A stretch of 64,000 nt of DNA from Clostridium_AI sp964409685 (GTDB lineage: Bacteria; Bacillota; Clostridia; Lachnospirales; Lachnospiraceae): positions 1-64,000 of the forward strand of contig CAYPEJ010000015.1 in the NCBI GenBank assembly GCA_964409685.1, written 5' to 3'. The translations under genes were made by a program, and so were the position numbers. This document shows positions 53,006 through 61,171 of the stretch, in pieces (position 1 is the stretch's first letter; every line of letters starts with the position of its first letter). Below the pieces are notes generated by a model, which was not told the origin of the DNA, ran no database searches, and saw nothing but the letters and a program-made list of their open reading frames with translations.

Positions 53006-54730
53006 ATGAAAATAAAAGGAACTAGTTTATTTGTAAAAGCATTAAACGAAGAAGGTGTTGATACGATATTCGGCTATCCTGGCGGTTTTGTAACTGACAT
53101 TTTCGACGAACTTTATCAGCAAGACAAAATTAACATGATACTCCCACGACATGAACAAGGACTAATTCATGCAGCAGATGGTTATGCACGTTCTACTGGA
53201 AAAGTTGGTGTTTGCCTTGTTACCAGTGGACCTGGTGCTACAAACTTAGTAACTGGAATCGCAACTGCAAACTATGACAGCGTTCCATTAGTATGTTTCA
53301 CTGGTCAAGTACCAACTCATCTAATTGGAAATGACGCGTTCCAAGAAGTCGATATTGTTGGTGTGGTTCGAAATATATGTAAATACGCCGTTACCGTTCG
53401 TAAACGTAGCGACCTAGGAAGAATCATCAAAGAAGCCTTTTACATTGCACGCACAGGAAAACCTGGACCTGTAGTCATCGATCTTCCAAAAGACATTATG
53501 CTAGAACTTGGAGATGATACGTATCCAGATACCATTAATATGCGTTCCTATAAACCAAATACACATGTACATATCGGTCAGCTCAAAAAGATCGTTTCTC
53601 TTTTAGAAACTTCCAAACGTCCATTATTCCTAATCGGCGGAGGGGTTACTATCGCAAGAGCCGGGAAAGCCTTAACAGCATTAGCCGAAAAAACACAAAT
53701 TCCTGTTATTTCAACTATTATGGGAAAAGGAAACTTACCAACTACACACCCTCTTTTCATTGGAAATATGGGTATGCACGGTTCCTATGCCTCCAATATG
53801 GCTTGCAACAACTGTGATGTGTTATTTTCCATTGGAACACGTTTTAACGACCGTATCACAGGTAGAATCAATGAATTTGCCAAACACGCGAAGATTATTC
53901 ACATCGACATCGACCCAGCTGCTATTTCACGAAATATTAGCGTAGATATTCCAATTGTTGCTGATGCAAAAGAAGCCATAGAACAGCTTATCACAATGGT
54001 AGATACCTATGACACCAAAGAATGGATCGAACAAATTAAACAATGGGATGCTGAATATCCAATTCCAATCAATGAAGCAGATGTATTATCACCTGCAGCC
54101 ATTATACAGGAGTTAAATTCTAGATATCCTGACTCAATCGTTGTAACCGATGTTGGTCAGCATCAAATGTGGACCACACAGTTCTTAGAGATGAATGGAA
54201 CACGCCAACTTCTTACATCTGGTGGACTTGGTACTATGGGTTACGGCTTACCTGCTGCAATCGGTGCCCAAATCGGTAATCCAGAGCGTACCGTAATCTG
54301 TGTATCTGGAGATGGTGGAATTCAAATGAACATCCAAGAATTAGCTACGGCAGCATGTCAAGAACTTCCTCTAATCATCTGCATTTTGAATAACGGTAAC
54401 TTAGGAATGGTTCGTCAGTTCCAAAACCTGTTCTATGACAAACACTTTTATCGTACCTGCCTTCGTTGCCACAAATCTTGCAAAGGTCACTGTGCAGATG
54501 AAGGTCATGAATGCCCTCCTTACTCACCAGACTTTGTAAAATTAGCGGAAAGCTATGGTGGAACTGGTATTCGTGTAACCAAAAATGAAGAAATCAAAGA
54601 AGCCTTCGAAAAAGCTTCTCACAATACAAATAGCCCTACTATCATTGAATTTATAATTAATCCAGACGATTTAGTTATGCCAATGGTCCCAAATGGTAAT
54701 TCACTAAACGAGATGATTTTAGAATGTTGA
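53006..54730 (+). CDS. ilvB: Acetolactate synthase large subunit with Cys-rich insert
   Basis: A 574-residue ThDP enzyme, first step of valine and leucine synthesis and second of isoleucine. The N-terminal FGYPGGFVTDIFDEL and RHEQGLIHAADGYAR carry the ThDP-activating Glu; SGDGGIQMNIQELATA is the Mg-ThDP motif; GQVPTHLIGNDAFQE is also typical. Near residue 485 a stretch with five Cys and several His (CLRCHKSCKGHC, then GHEC) replaces the short loop of E. coli IlvB before PDFVKLAESYG. AAAGGAGG precedes the ATG. The T-box leader controls it. Confidence 0.95.
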   Translation: MKIKGTSLFVKALNEEGVDTIFGYPGGFVTDIFDELYQQDKINMILPRHEQGLIHAADGYARSTGKVGVCLVTSGPGATNLVTGIATANYDSVPLVCFTGQVPTHLIGNDAFQEVDIVGVVRNICKYAVTVRKRSDLGRIIKEAFYIARTGKPGPVVIDLPKDIMLELGDDTYPDTINMRSYKPNTHVHIGQLKKIVSLLETSKRPLFLIGGGVTIARAGKALTALAEKTQIPVISTIMGKGNLPTTHPLFIGNMGMHGSYASNMACNNCDVLFSIGTRFNDRITGRINEFAKHAKIIHIDIDPAAISRNISVDIPIVADAKEAIEQLITMVDTYDTKEWIEQIKQWDAEYPIPINEADVLSPAAIIQELNSRYPDSIVVTDVGQHQMWTTQFLEMNGTRQLLTSGGLGTMGYGLPAAIGAQIGNPERTVICVSGDGGIQMNIQELATAACQELPLIICILNNGNLGMVRQFQNLFYDKHFYRTCLRCHKSCKGHCADEGHECPPYSPDFVKLAESYGGTGIRVTKNEEIKEAFEKASHNTNSPTIIEFIINPDDLVMPMVPNGNSLNEMILEC

Positions 54731-54746
54731 GAAAGGTGTTCACAAG

Positions 54747-55268
54747 ATGAGTAATAAAAAATGTAAACGTTGGATTTCATTATACGTACAAAATGAGATT
54801 GGTGTACTTGCTCGAATCTCAAGCTTATTTTCAAGTAAATCATACAACTTAGAAAGTCTTACTGTTGGAACTACGGAAGACCCCACCGTATCCAGAATGA
54901 CCATAACAGTAATCAGCGACGATACCACATTTGAACAAATTAAGAAGCAATTAAATCGTTGTATTGAAGTGATTAAAGTAATTGATTTTACAACAGTTCC
55001 TATTCACGTTAAAGAACTGTTGTTTATTAAGATTAAACATTGTTCGAAAGAAGATAAAATCGAAATTTTCCGACTTGCACAAGCATTTCAACTAAAAGTA
55101 TCTGACTATGGAAAGAACAGTGTTCTAATCGAATGTACGAACACGGAGGAACAGAACAATAACATAATTAAATTATTCCAAGAAAACTTCACAAAAATCG
55201 AAGTTGTTCGTGGTGGAAATGTTGCAATTGAGGCAATTAGCTTACCGAATTTATATAATTCTAAATAA
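54747..55268 (+). CDS. ilvN: Acetolactate synthase small regulatory subunit
   Basis: A 173-residue regulatory subunit. The N-terminal ACT domain (about 7-80) contains NEIGVLARISSLFSSKSYNLESLTVG, the valine-binding motif; the second ACT-like domain ends at the C-terminus. GAGAAAGGTG precedes the ATG, 16 bp after ilvB. It confers valine feedback inhibition and full activity on IlvB. ilvC, ilvD and leu genes do not follow. Confidence 0.93.
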   Translation: MSNKKCKRWISLYVQNEIGVLARISSLFSSKSYNLESLTVGTTEDPTVSRMTITVISDDTTFEQIKKQLNRCIEVIKVIDFTTVPIHVKELLFIKIKHCSKEDKIEIFRLAQAFQLKVSDYGKNSVLIECTNTEEQNNNIIKLFQENFTKIEVVRGGNVAIEAISLPNLYNSK

Positions 55269-55286
55269 AGACAATTGTAAGCAAAC

Positions 55287-55325
55287 ATGGACTGTTATCT
55301 TTTTATACACAGGATAACAGTCCAT
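55287..55325 (+). terminator. Terminator of ilvBN
   Basis: Stem TGGACTGTTATC paired with GATAACAGTCCA, followed by TTTATTTT. Confidence 0.9.
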
Positions 55326-55348
55326 TTATTTTGCATTAAAATACTAAC

Positions 55349-56347
55349 TTACCAATATAATGTTTGCCATTTCTCAATTAAATCTTTTGGTAGTGTTATC
55401 TCAGTTCCTTGTACAATATCTGTCAGTTGATCCACATGACTTACTCCACAGATTGGCACTACTTGAAATGGCTGATTAAGCAAATAGGCAATGGACATAG
55501 CCACAAACGGCAATCCCATCTCCCTATACAACTTTAACAAATCATTGTAAATAATTAAATTTCTATCTGTCCAGTAAATATTGCAAGTACCATACTCCGA
55601 TACTGTCTCTTTTGCATTCAAACGTCTTCCCTCTTGATACATTTTGTGGAAGAAGCCTTCTGCTGTTGAAGAATATGGAATCATCGGTGTATCGGTATCC
55701 ACATGCCATTTAAACTGCTCGTATGAGGTAGTAATCAGCTTACTTTGCATCTTCTCCTCTTGAATCGCTTCTTCACGCTTACTTGCTAAACTCCACTGAT
55801 TCGATACCGCAGAAAATCCTTGTTTGCCTATCTTGGCAGCATATACCTCTGCTTCTTTTAAACGCTCTACTGAGTAATTAGAAGCCCCATAATAGCGAAT
55901 TTTACCTTCTGCCACTAGTTCTTCCATAAAATCAATAATTTCGCCGATTTCTCTTGTTTCGTCATCCCTATGAAGCCAATAAAAATCAATAGTATCTAGG
56001 CCTAATATCTTTCTACTCTCATCTAGATCCTTTCTCACTTCTTCCCTGGTTACACGGGAGATTTCAGGAGTATTCAGATTAAAATGAGCTCCTTTTGTTG
56101 CAACAACAATATCACTATGATTTCGCTCTTTTAACCACTTACCAATAATCGTTTCGCTAATGCGGTCCATTCCAGGAATCCAACCACAATAAACCTTGGC
56201 TGTATCAATGAAATTCCCTCCTAGGGCCACATATCTATCTAAAACATCAAATGCTTGCTTTTCTGCTAATTTCGAACCAATACAACCTCCACCGAAGCAT
56301 ATGTTGGAAACTTGTAAATCTGTCCCCTTTATCTGTATTTTTTTCAA
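55349..56347 (-). CDS. Aldo/keto reductase
   Basis: A 332-residue NAD(P)H-dependent oxidoreductase with a (beta/alpha)8 barrel. Conserved residues: Asp/Tyr in FIDTAKVY, Lys in VVATKGAHF, His in FYWLHRDDE, and YYGASNYS further on. The substrate is unknown; sugars or aldehydes are usual. The start is best set at TTG 56347 after GGAAAGGAG; an upstream ATG (56389) has no ribosome site. Confidence 0.9.
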   Translation of the reverse strand: MKKIQIKGTDLQVSNICFGGGCIGSKLAEKQAFDVLDRYVALGGNFIDTAKVYCGWIPGMDRISETIIGKWLKERNHSDIVVATKGAHFNLNTPEISRVTREEVRKDLDESRKILGLDTIDFYWLHRDDETREIGEIIDFMEELVAEGKIRYYGASNYSVERLKEAEVYAAKIGKQGFSAVSNQWSLASKREEAIQEEKMQSKLITTSYEQFKWHVDTDTPMIPYSSTAEGFFHKMYQEGRRLNAKETVSEYGTCNIYWTDRNLIIYNDLLKLYREMGLPFVAMSIAYLLNQPFQVVPICGVSHVDQLTDIVQGTEITLPKDLIEKWQTLYW

Positions 56348-56500
56348 CCTATCAGCTCCTTTCCAGTGCCTTTTATTATATCCTACCATAATATTCTTTG
56401 CAATTCTGCCAGATGAATTATAGAATTTTCTATTTTTTTATTTACATAAATTTTTTATGTGGTATTCTATAAGTATGTTATACATAAGGAGAGAATACAT

Positions 56501-57724
56501 ATGTATGAACAAAATATTGCAAGTGAGGAATATTTCCAAAGTAATGACCGTTATGCTAACGGGGTAACCTGTAACTTTATCTCTTTGGCCTCAATTATAT
56601 TTCCTCTCATTATCATACTATCTTACTTAAATGTCCTGCCCTTAACATTAAAGAGCTTACTTACTCCTTGTATTCTAACTATAATATTTAACCTTATATT
56701 AATGATTATTCGTTATTTTAAGGCACCAGCATACTTTGTAAAGTATTATTGCCTAATTGTAATCGAAATCATTATCGGTATATTGTCCATGAATACACAT
56801 GTAGGAATTTACATGACTTATGTAATTGCACCCATTATCAGCTGTATTTATTTTGACAATGCACTTACAAGAAGAATCTCTTTTTTTGGATACGTAATGA
56901 TGATTCTAGGACTTGCCTTTCGTGCGAAGAATGTTACAAGTCTTGGACTTTCTACCTTAAATCCATTAATGTGGTTCATCACGTACGCAGTTCGTTTTTC
57001 CATCGAATATATCATTCTTTCGCTAATCTGTTTCGCCATCGCCAGTAGAGCACGAAAAGTTTTAGTTGATGTCTTTTCTAGAAAACAAAAGATTGAGTTT
57101 ATGCAACAACAGCTCATCTATAGTTTTGCAAACATCATTGAGTCAAGAGATGATGTAACAGGACAACATGTAAAAAGAACAAGTGCATACGTACGCTTAA
57201 TTGCAGAAGAATTAAAATACAATGGTTTTTATGCCGACGAACTAGATGAAACCGCCCTAGAATACATCTGTATGGCTGCACCTATTCACGATATTGGAAA
57301 ATTAAAGATACCAGATTCCATACTCTGTAAACCTGGTGCCTTAACTGCTGAAGAATTTGAAGTCATTAAAAGTCATACAGTACGTGGAGAAGAAATTATT
57401 CAAAGAACGATGACCAATCTAGAAGATGAGGAATTCCTTCATTACGCTAGAAATGTTGCTCTTTACCATCATGAACGTTGGGACGGCACGGGATACCCTA
57501 TGGGATTGTCAGGACGAAACATTCCACTATGTGCAAGAATTATGGCCGTAGCGGATGTATTTGATGCTCTCGTAAGTAAACGAAGCTACAAAGATTCTTT
57601 CACTCTTGAAGATGCCTTTGAAGAACTTGAAAGAGCAAGCGGAAAACAATTTGAACCGCTAATTGTAGAGACATTCATAAATCAAAAAGAAGTTGTAAAA
57701 CAAATTTACCGAGACATTACTTAA
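56501..57724 (+). CDS. Membrane HD-GYP phosphodiesterase
   Basis: A 407-residue protein with about five hydrophobic segments (about 20-190) and a C-terminal HD-GYP domain (about 205-405) that hydrolyses cyclic di-GMP. Motifs are HDIGKLKIPDSIL, HTVRGEEII, HHERWDGTGYPMGLSG and ADVFDAL. ATG 56501 follows AAGGAGAG; the frame extends 14 codons further. The sensory N-terminus is a MASE-like membrane part without recognised family. It could link c-di-GMP to motility, since this organism encodes flagella. Confidence 0.9.
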   Translation: MYEQNIASEEYFQSNDRYANGVTCNFISLASIIFPLIIILSYLNVLPLTLKSLLTPCILTIIFNLILMIIRYFKAPAYFVKYYCLIVIEIIIGILSMNTHVGIYMTYVIAPIISCIYFDNALTRRISFFGYVMMILGLAFRAKNVTSLGLSTLNPLMWFITYAVRFSIEYIILSLICFAIASRARKVLVDVFSRKQKIEFMQQQLIYSFANIIESRDDVTGQHVKRTSAYVRLIAEELKYNGFYADELDETALEYICMAAPIHDIGKLKIPDSILCKPGALTAEEFEVIKSHTVRGEEIIQRTMTNLEDEEFLHYARNVALYHHERWDGTGYPMGLSGRNIPLCARIMAVADVFDALVSKRSYKDSFTLEDAFEELERASGKQFEPLIVETFINQKEVVKQIYRDIT

Positions 57725-57767
57725 TTTGTACATATATTTTTAAATCAAAGCTATAAATTATCAGTGC

Positions 57768-57818
57768 AAAAAAACAGTTTGCCTAAAGCTTATCTAAGCT
57801 TTTAGCAAACTGTTTTTT
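57768..57818. terminator. Bidirectional terminator
   Basis: Long stem AAAACAGTTTGC/GCAAACTGTTTT with an inner AAAGCTTA/TAAGCTTT pairing, A/T tracts on both sides, between convergent genes. Confidence 0.9.
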
Positions 57819-58780
57819 TATCTTCCCATAGCCTCTAAAAAGAGACTCTGAATTCGACCATTCATATCTTCACCAAGTTTATACATATTGTCCATATCGA
57901 CAGAGCCTCCTGCCATCCCGTGATGACCACCACCACTACCGATATTTTTTAATGCTTCAAATGTAATCTTGCCTGCATTAATCTCTTTTACTTCGCTTCG
58001 TACCGAAAACTTTAGCCCTTTATCTCGGCTTGCATAAACAACGGACACATCTACCACATTTAAAGATAAGATAAAATCAGAAATCATTGCTACAAGCGCA
58101 TCAGGACAATCAAATGGAATATAAGAGAAACCTGTATGATTTACTATCTGAATGGATTCTATGGCAGCCCCATAAGCTTTCAAATCATTAAATTCCATTG
58201 TATTCGAAAACATGGATGAAAACTTCTCTTTATCCGCCTGCTTATACAAATAGGCAAACATAGTTACATCAAAATCCGTCACTCCACGAGTGAAGTCTGC
58301 GGTATCCATCTTGATTCCATAACACAATGCCGCTGCCGTATTCGGATCCATTGGCACATTACATGTACTAAAGTATTCAGCTACTAAGCTTGCACACGCT
58401 CCCACAATTCGAACATCCTTGTACAGATAATCCGCTTCCACAAAAGTTGGATGATGGTCAATACATGCAACTTCTTGCCCAATGAAATCCATCACATTGG
58501 CATTGTTTTTTTGTGAATCCACATTTATGATATAATCATCATCTCTCATGTGAGATAATTCCTCTTTTGAAAATATTTCAATCCCAAATGTCATAAGCAT
58601 TCGCTTTGTACTGAGCTTATCAATACGTCCATAATAACAAAGCGTACTCTCTATGTCGAAATATTTTAGAAACTTTTGAAGACCAAACGCACTTGCCAAC
58701 GCATCTGGATCTGGAAAATTGTGTGTTTGAATAAATACTGTATGATTACGAAGTAATTCTATTAAATCTTCAGGTGTCAC
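57818..58780 (-). CDS. DHH/DHHA1 phosphoesterase
   Basis: A 320-residue metal-dependent phosphoesterase of the NrnA/RecJ-like DHH family. N-terminal motifs THNFPDPDALASA, VDSQ and the DHHP signature bind Mn; the C-terminal DHHA1 motif is GSGGGHHGMAGG. Relatives degrade nanoRNA or cyclic dinucleotide products (pGpG, pApA). The neighbour HD-GYP gene, on the opposite strand, makes the latter attractive, but it is inference. Start GTG 58780 follows AGGAGG; the TTG at 58798 overlaps that site. Confidence 0.88.
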   Translation of the reverse strand: MTPEDLIELLRNHTVFIQTHNFPDPDALASAFGLQKFLKYFDIESTLCYYGRIDKLSTKRMLMTFGIEIFSKEELSHMRDDDYIINVDSQKNNANVMDFIGQEVACIDHHPTFVEADYLYKDVRIVGACASLVAEYFSTCNVPMDPNTAAALCYGIKMDTADFTRGVTDFDVTMFAYLYKQADKEKFSSMFSNTMEFNDLKAYGAAIESIQIVNHTGFSYIPFDCPDALVAMISDFILSLNVVDVSVVYASRDKGLKFSVRSEVKEINAGKITFEALKNIGSGGGHHGMAGGSVDMDNMYKLGEDMNGRIQSLFLEAMGR

Positions 58781-58857
58781 TAATTTTCCTCCTGTCAATC
58801 ACTATTCAGTAATATTAGTATAGATCATATTCCAACTGCTGACAATGTGCTTTTTCC

Positions 58858-60156
58858 CTATACTTGTTGAATATCAATATATAAACTAAATACATCGTCT
58901 ACGCATTCAATCTTTAGTGTCCCATTATTTCGTTTTACACTATTCTTAATATTCTGAAGACCATACCCATGATTTAATTTATCTGCCTTACTTGTTACGA
59001 TAGAATTATCATTAATATATACGTTTTTTGCCACGCTGTTACTAATGATAAAGGATAAATAACCTCTATGACATCGACCATAAATTAATATCTTTTTCTG
59101 TCCGCCTTGCTGGATTTTATCACATGCTTCAATTGCATTGTCTAAACTATTTGCAACCATTACACACAAATCCATAGCTGAAACATTAATCTCTCTTTCT
59201 AATGCCATATCAACCTTCATGTTAATCCCTTTTAGGGTAGCAATTTCTAGCTTTTCATTTACGATAGAATCTACGATGGAATTTCCTGTTTGTACAACTA
59301 CACTCACGTTGTCCATCTTCGATTGGATACTATCTAAATATTTAATCACTTCTTCTGTTTCTCCCTTTTCGGTCAATCCACGTAACACAATTAAGTGATT
59401 TTTCATATCATGTTTGATTGCTCTTGTTTCCCTCGTAATTTGTTCTAACTTCTGATAGTACTGATACTGACTTTTAATTCGGGCCTCTAGACCTTTATTA
59501 ATTACCTTATAGTACTCTTTTGCCATAGAATTGTCTAGGCTTAATGCAAAACATATCAAATACAATCCCGCCACACACAAAAAAAATCCACTTACCGCTG
59601 CATTTATTATAAATGTTATGTTTTGCTCATAAATAACATCTGCAATAAACAGGACGATATCTCCCTCAATCGCCAATATAATCATCCCAAGTTGCTGTTT
59701 TGCCGATGTAACCCTTTTCTTTATCATATCTTGGTCAAAAAAAGTTGTATTTGCCAAAAATCTGATTACGCAGCTAAATATAATTAAATTGATTAAATCT
59801 AATAATATAACTTGGCTTATCTCCGACGATACTAAAAAAGAAACCAGCTTCCCGAAAACGATTTTGCTTAACAGACTCAATGCACACCAAGTAGATTCTG
59901 CGATTGTATTCATGCTAATTTTCTCAATTATGGTTCCGTCGAAAGCAAAGAAAGCACCTAAAGTAAATAGTAATATCATTCTATTTTCCCAATTTAAGGG
60001 TAATAGCAGTAATATAGGACAACAAATAATTCCTATAATAAAATACTTAATCACTCTCTTTACTGTTATTTTTGCAAAACGCATGAACTCGCTTAAAAAC
60101 ATAAATACAAAAACACAATAAAATAACTTGGTCGCAACATGTTCAATCAGTACCAA
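58858..60156 (-). CDS. AgrC-type sensor histidine kinase, third copy
   Basis: A 432-residue kinase with about six hydrophobic segments (1-205) and a complete GHKL kinase: H-box AIKHDMKNHLIVLRGL (His about 249), N-box MVANSLDNAIEACDKI, G-box LNHGYGLQNIKNSVKRNNG. Start TTG 60156 follows AAAGGAG and overlaps the response regulator stop by 14 bases, so the two are translationally coupled. No AgrD-like peptide or AgrB is encoded beside it; the ligand could come from elsewhere. It lies just downstream of the cellulase region. Confidence 0.88.
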   Translation of the reverse strand: MVLIEHVATKLFYCVFVFMFLSEFMRFAKITVKRVIKYFIIGIICCPILLLLPLNWENRMILLFTLGAFFAFDGTIIEKISMNTIAESTWCALSLLSKIVFGKLVSFLVSSEISQVILLDLINLIIFSCVIRFLANTTFFDQDMIKKRVTSAKQQLGMIILAIEGDIVLFIADVIYEQNITFIINAAVSGFFLCVAGLYLICFALSLDNSMAKEYYKVINKGLEARIKSQYQYYQKLEQITRETRAIKHDMKNHLIVLRGLTEKGETEEVIKYLDSIQSKMDNVSVVVQTGNSIVDSIVNEKLEIATLKGINMKVDMALEREINVSAMDLCVMVANSLDNAIEACDKIQQGGQKKILIYGRCHRGYLSFIISNSVAKNVYINDNSIVTSKADKLNHGYGLQNIKNSVKRNNGTLKIECVDDVFSLYIDIQQV

Positions 60157-60868
60157 GCTTATGCTCCTTTCTTAGAAAAGCTAAAAAACTTTCCTTGAAC
60201 GCCTTTAATTTTAATCTGCTTACATATACTATGTCCCCATTCAACATGGTTACCGTTGTTTGGTCATGTTCCTGAACAAATGCAAGGTTAATCAAATATG
60301 ACTTATGTACTCTAAAAAAATTGCGATCTGCTAACTGTTTGTCCACTTCATTTATCTTATTGTCAACAAGATACGTCTTCTGTGTTGTATGAACCTTTAG
60401 TTTTCGGTCTACAGTTTCACAATAAATAATGTTATCACATATCACCTGTAAAAACTTTTGCCCTTGGTTCAATACAATTAGTCTACGTTCCCTCTCTTCT
60501 CGACGTTTCATAATCAAATCCATCGTTTTAAATAATTGTTCTTCTCTTACAGGCTTTAGCAAATATCGTAATGCACTCACCTCAAAAGCTCGATAAGCTT
60601 CCTCTTGATGGTTGGTTACAAATATTACCTCTGCAAATATTCGATTTCTGCGTAATGTCTGGGCGACTTCTAACCCACTCATGCCGCTCATCTCTACGTC
60701 TAGACAAAACATACCGTATTCCGAACAATCGGCTTTCAGTAATTCTTCTCCCGATGTAAAATATTCAATCTGAAAATCTTTTCCCCTCTGCCTTGCATAT
60801 TCTTCTAGAACACTACCAGCTTGTTCTCTAAAGTATGATTCGTCGTCGCACACTGCTATTTTTAGCAT
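60143..60868 (-). CDS. AgrA-type LytTR response regulator
   Basis: A 241-residue regulator with receiver (1-120; CDDE acidic pocket, phospho-acceptor Asp in FCLDVEMSGMSG, Lys in YLLKPV) and a C-terminal LytTR DNA-binding domain (about 135-235, FFRVHKSYLINLAFV). Intact, unlike the split homologue at 32796. AAAGGAGGGGGC precedes the ATG. First gene of the pair, with a promoter about 100 bp upstream. Confidence 0.92.
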   Translation of the reverse strand: MLKIAVCDDESYFREQAGSVLEEYARQRGKDFQIEYFTSGEELLKADCSEYGMFCLDVEMSGMSGLEVAQTLRRNRIFAEVIFVTNHQEEAYRAFEVSALRYLLKPVREEQLFKTMDLIMKRREERERRLIVLNQGQKFLQVICDNIIYCETVDRKLKVHTTQKTYLVDNKINEVDKQLADRNFFRVHKSYLINLAFVQEHDQTTVTMLNGDIVYVSRLKLKAFKESFLAFLRKEHKLGTD

Positions 60869-60964
60869 ACGCCCCCTCCTTTCGACAAATAAACCCTCTT
60901 TCAGAAATCTTCAATTGAACATTTATCATAAAAAAAACAAAATAAATACTCATTCTCTAGTAAT

Positions 60965-60993
60965 ATTTTACAGACAAGCTGTCCTACTGTCAA
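60965..60993 (-). promoter_or_regulatory. Promoter of third agr-type pair
   Basis: On the minus strand TTGACA (60988-60993) and TAAAAT (60965-60970) have a 17-bp spacer. The -10 region differs from the one shared by the other two modules. Confidence 0.7.
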
Positions 60994-61072
60994 TTACTAA
61001 AACGATTTTTTTGGTTCCACCCAATTTTTTTAGTAAATAGTTCTAATGTTTTTTGTCAGTTCTGCATGCAAA

Positions 61073-61107
61073 AAGGACTATTTGTTTAACCAAATAGTCC
61101 TTTTCAT
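61073..61107 (-). terminator. Terminator of GH9 gene
   Basis: Perfect stem AAAAGGACTATTTG/CAAATAGTCCTTTT with a TTTAAC loop; on the minus strand TTTTTGC follows. Confidence 0.9.
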
Positions 61108-61171
61108 TTTTACTTTTACTATCTATGTAGAAATCTCATAAACATATGCTACTTGATAGCTAATTTTTTTA

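Noticed and set aside
61015..61065. LytTR-type direct repeats (AGTTCTA and AGTTCTG) upstream of the third agr-type pair
   Set aside because: The copies are 19 bases apart start to start, not the usual 21-22, and lie in T-rich sequence; too weak to call.
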